DNA from: Cryptomeria japonica
Lineage: Eukaryota; Streptophyta; Pinopsida; Cupressales; Cupressaceae
Direction: 5' to 3'
NCBI RefSeq assembly: GCF_030272615.1
Contig: NC_081412.1
Coordinates: forward strand, 142,498,247 to 142,558,246
Length of the DNA stretch: 60,000 nt
Both the position numbers and the translations under genes were made by a program. This document shows positions 56,813 through 60,000 of this stretch, piece by piece; position 1 is the first letter of the stretch; each line of letters opens with the position of its first letter. The notes under the pieces were generated by a model. That model had not been told where the DNA came from. It worked only from the letters and a program-made list of their open reading frames with translations, and searched no databases.

Positions 56813-59800
56813 ATGGCTAAGTTGCAGACCGACGATGACATTAAAGTATTAGTTGCATATGCACTAACAAAACAACATGAAGAAATGATGGAGCAGTTCA
56901 AGCAAATGCTGGAAAGTCATGGGTCACAAGCAAACCCTCCATTCACAGGGCATACGCCATTCAAGGTGCAAGTGAATTTTGATATACCCACATTTCAACG
57001 AAAGATCGATGCAGATGTTGTTGATGATTGGGTTTCAAAACTAGAGAGACATTTCTCTGTCAATCAGTTTTCAGATGAAGAAAAGATAACTTTCGCTCTC
57101 CTCAAAGCTGAAAATCATGTGAAAGATTTATGGGAAGCAAAGTTAGCATCCACGGCAACAGAAAATGGCAGCACTTTTATTTTTGATCAAAAGCCCACAT
57201 GGGGAGAATTCATGGAGCACATAAAGGAAGAATATTTTCCTATTGATACATATGAACATAAATATATGCAGTGGCAATTGCTTTGACAAAAGAAGGACCA
57301 AACTATTTAGGAATATACTAATATGTTTCATGCCTTAGCAGCAAATCTTGGCATCAAAGATTGTGAGAAGCACCGAGTTTTGAAATATCAGGGTGGACTC
57401 CACAGGTACATCCAAACCGAAATGGAATTCCTGAACATAGAGACTTTACCTAGCGCATATAAATTTGCTACCAAAATTGAGGAGAAATTCAAACAGAAAG
57501 GAAGGAGGGATAATTTCGCAAACAATAGATGGAAGGGTGAAGGTGGCAAAACTACATGGAAACAAACCTCTAAGGACCCCTCTCCCAATTCACCAACAAA
57601 AAAAGACATGGAGTATGAAGAAGACACAAGAAAACAGTATGTGGTGTGAATTCCATAAGAGTCCCTCGCATAATACAAAGGATTGCAGAACAATAAAAAG
57701 ATTAATGATGGAGATGCATGAAGACAAGGTAGAATCTAAGGTAGCAGAAACTTGCACAAAAGGAAATCATGAACAGGTCATTGAGGCTGATCCATATGCC
57801 ACGGTAGCTACTACAAGAATATTGCCTAGGGAGGATGAGGAGAGATTGTTCCATTCACAAATGTGGGTCGGAGGAAAATCCCTGCACTTTATCATTGATA
57901 GAGGAAGTCAAAAGAACCTAATATCAGCAGAGACTGTGAAGAGACTGAATCTGATAACAACAACCCACCTATAACCCTATTCAATGGGATGGGTTAGTCA
58001 AGGAAGAGATATCCAGGTGCACTAGCAGTGTCACCTTTCATACTCCATAAAGCCTTTCAAATATGAGGTACTATGTGATGTGGCTCCCTTAGATGTTTGT
58101 GATGTTTTGTTGGGACAACCATATATGTACCAACGACATAGTGTTTATGAGTCCAGGCCTCGCAGTGTGACCATCAAATTAGGAGAGCAGAAATACCGAA
58201 TACCAGAGGTAAGCCCTGCATACACTACCTCTTTGATTAGTGTCAAGCAATGTAAGAGGTTGGTTGCCAAAATGGGAACATTCATTTTATTGATGATTTG
58301 TTCTGAAGAAGAAAGAAAAACAGTTTATAATTCCCATACCATCACAAACACCACAACACTGCAGAAAATATCAATGGATCAAATTTTGATGAAATATGAA
58401 AATCTATTTAAGTTACCAACTGGAGTACCTACACATGGCCAAGTGAGACATACTACTAATTTGATACCAGGAACTCCATTACCTAATGAAACAGTCTACC
58501 ATAGGTCAATATTAGAGAATAATGAGATCAAGAGGCAAATACAAGAATTGATTGAGAAGGGACATATTCGTCCAAGTGCATCACCCTATGGCAGCCCCAT
58601 TGTTCTAGCAAAGAAAAAGGATGGAACCTGGAGACTTTGTATTGACTATAGGGCCTTGAATAAAAATTCAGTCAAAAATAGGTATCCACTTCCCCGGATA
58701 GATGACCTCTTGGACCAGCTTAGAGGGGTCCGATTCTTCACCAAAATTGATTTGAAATCAGGGTACCATCAAGTACTAATTGAATCAGCCGATGTGGAAG
58801 ACAACTTTCAAATCTAAAGAGGGATTGTTTGAATGGCTAGTGATGCCTTTCAGTCTAACAAATGCTCCAGTGACATTCATGAGAATGATGAATGATATAC
58901 TCAGACCATTCACTGATTCCTTTGTGGTGGTATATCTTGATGACATACTCATCTTCAACAAAACTTGGGAGGAACATTTGCAACATGTGGAAAAAGTTCT
59001 CTCAACCCTACAAGATCATGGGCTTTATGCAAACAAAGAAAAGTGCTCCTTTGGTATGCAGAGTATCAGATACTTAGGATATTTTATTGATAGTGAAGGT
59101 GTCCATGTTGATCCGAAGAAGATACAAGTGATTAAGGACTGGTCGTCTCCTAGAAATCTCACAGATTTATGAAGTTTCCTCGGGTTGACAAACTTTTATC
59201 ACAGATTTGTGTTGGGATTTTTCCATCTGTCTTGGCCTCTAAATCCATCATTGAGGGGGGGGGGACACAAGCAAATTTTAAATGGACAAGTGCTCAACAA
59301 GAAGCATTCGAGGGGCTAAAATGAAGGTTATGTTCTGCACCAGTTTTATCTCTTCCTGACCTGCAAAAGTCATTTCAAATACAAACAGATGCATCAGAAT
59401 ATTCTCTAGGGGCAATCCTCATGCAAAATGGTCATCCAGTTGCATATCACAGTCATACTTTTTCCGATACAGTGCGTCGATATGCTACTTACGACAAGGA
59501 ACTGTATGCTATTGTTCAAGCCTAGAAGCAATGGAAACATTACATTCTGGGTAAGGAGACTGTCATCCACATAGATCACAAACCCCTTCAATTTTTGCAA
59601 ACACAAGGGAAGTTGTAGAATGATCGAAATCAATGATGGTCAGCATATCTTCAACAATTTCACCTCAATATTCGCCACAAGAAGGGAAGTACTAACAAAG
59701 TAGCAGACTGTTTGAGCAGGCCTCCAATTGTAGCCATAAGTATGGTTTTGAACTCATATGGTCATCAAACTGAAGCCTAGGCTTGCTTCAGATGTTTATA

Positions 59801-60000
59801 ATCAATTAGTGAAGGGACAGCAAGTGAATGTTTTCTATTTGTAGGATGGAATGCTTTGTCACCTTGGCCAAATTTGTGTGCCTAATGTAGAACGCAAAAA
59901 GTTGATATGGGAAGCTCACTATAGTAAGGTTGCTGGTCACTTTGGTATAGATAAGACTACTGCTATACTTCAGAAGTATTTCTATTGGCCAAAATTACGG
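56813..60000 (+). pseudogene. Gypsy gag-pol (gag, protease, RT, RNase H, start of integrase), frameshifted
   Basis: Gag starts at ATG 56813. Its capsid core includes FDIPTFQRKIDADVVDDWVS and FALLKAENHVKDLWEAK. A short Cys/His motif CEFHKSPSHNTKDC (57643-57690) follows a frameshift near 57640. The protease reads FIIDRGSQKNLIS at about 57893; the active-site triplet is D-R-G instead of D-S/T-G. RT has [35 protein letters not shown] and [11 protein letters not shown] (58580-58950); a one-base shift falls near 58800. RNase H is at 59370-59720 (FQIQTDASEYSLGAIL, YATYDKELYAIVQA, HKKGSTNKVADCLSRP). The integrase zinc segment starts at about 59910 (HYSKVAGHFGIDKTT). Stops include TGA 57284 and 59170, TAG 57309 and 59524, and a shift in a run of G near 59256. 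Confidence 0.9.

Larger units (their letters stand above)
56694..60000 (+). mobile_element. Ty3/Gypsy retrotransposon, 5' part, cut by window end
   Basis: Primer site, gag, protease, RT, RNase H and the first integrase zinc segment occur in order on the plus strand up to the window edge. The 5' LTR lies left of 56694 with an unknown start. The lineage is not assigned, since integrase core and any chromodomain lie outside. Confidence 0.88.

Overview
The window is intergenic DNA of a large, repeat-filled land-plant genome, most likely a gymnosperm. That view rests on layered LTR retrotransposons, old LINEs, very AT-rich spacers, one ABA 8'-hydroxylase-like cytochrome P450 with canonical GT..AG introns, and a decayed pentatricopeptide-repeat fragment. 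The species cannot be fixed from the sequence. Nearly every coding trace is a transposable element in some state of decay.

Layout. 1-3014: a non-autonomous LTR element on the minus strand (partial 3' LTR, PPT, tandem-repeat interior, PBS, complete 5' LTR). 3015-9560: spacer with two direct duplications (3294-4074/5824-6595 and 8348-8547/9305-9512), a Copia RNase H remnant (7652-7930) and a GC-rich minisatellite (8630-8790). 9562-9725: a small inverted-repeat element. 9813-11574: the last five exons of a CYP707A-like P450. 12077-18656: a decayed LINE (ORF1 and ORF2) whose ORF1 is split by a complete 333-bp TRIM (14050-14382, target duplication CCATT). 18665-22250: AT-rich spacer. 22255-22586: a foldback MITE. 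22972-25090: Copia LTR/PBS remnant, then a second, older LINE fragment. 25090-28489: a minus-strand chromodomain Gypsy element cut by a plus-strand Copia LTR and gag (28490-30660). 30661-33870 and 46447-46940: non-coding host repeat into which a Tat-lineage Gypsy element (33871-46446, target duplication GAAGA) has inserted. 46941-50598: a minus-strand Copia gag, PBS and 2.5-kb LTR. 50599-56690: spacer with a PPR fragment and tandem duplications. 56694-60000: the PBS, gag, protease, RT, RNase H and start of integrase of another Gypsy element, running off the window.

The most interesting object is the Tat element. Between its pol ORF and its 3' LTR, on the opposite strand, lies a three-exon gene for a plant-mobile-domain (PMD) protein (exons 44219-44172, 43843-42211, 42130-41730). 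Splice sites are canonical, phases fit, and the spliced frame is 2082 nt. It ends in an acidic tract and a Ser/Arg-rich tail. Both pol and the antisense gene have kept frame with no indel; they are broken only by nine nonsense codons, each explainable by one C-to-T change, eight of them readable as CG or CHG context. This fits methylation-driven decay of a silenced element rather than random erosion.

The 5' LTR of the same element lacks its last ~20 bp, and no PBS or zinc-knuckle gag follows, so this copy appears internally deleted. Boundaries of old LTRs, the organism and lineage names are inference; motifs, target duplications, splice-phase arithmetic and stop positions were read directly from the sequence.
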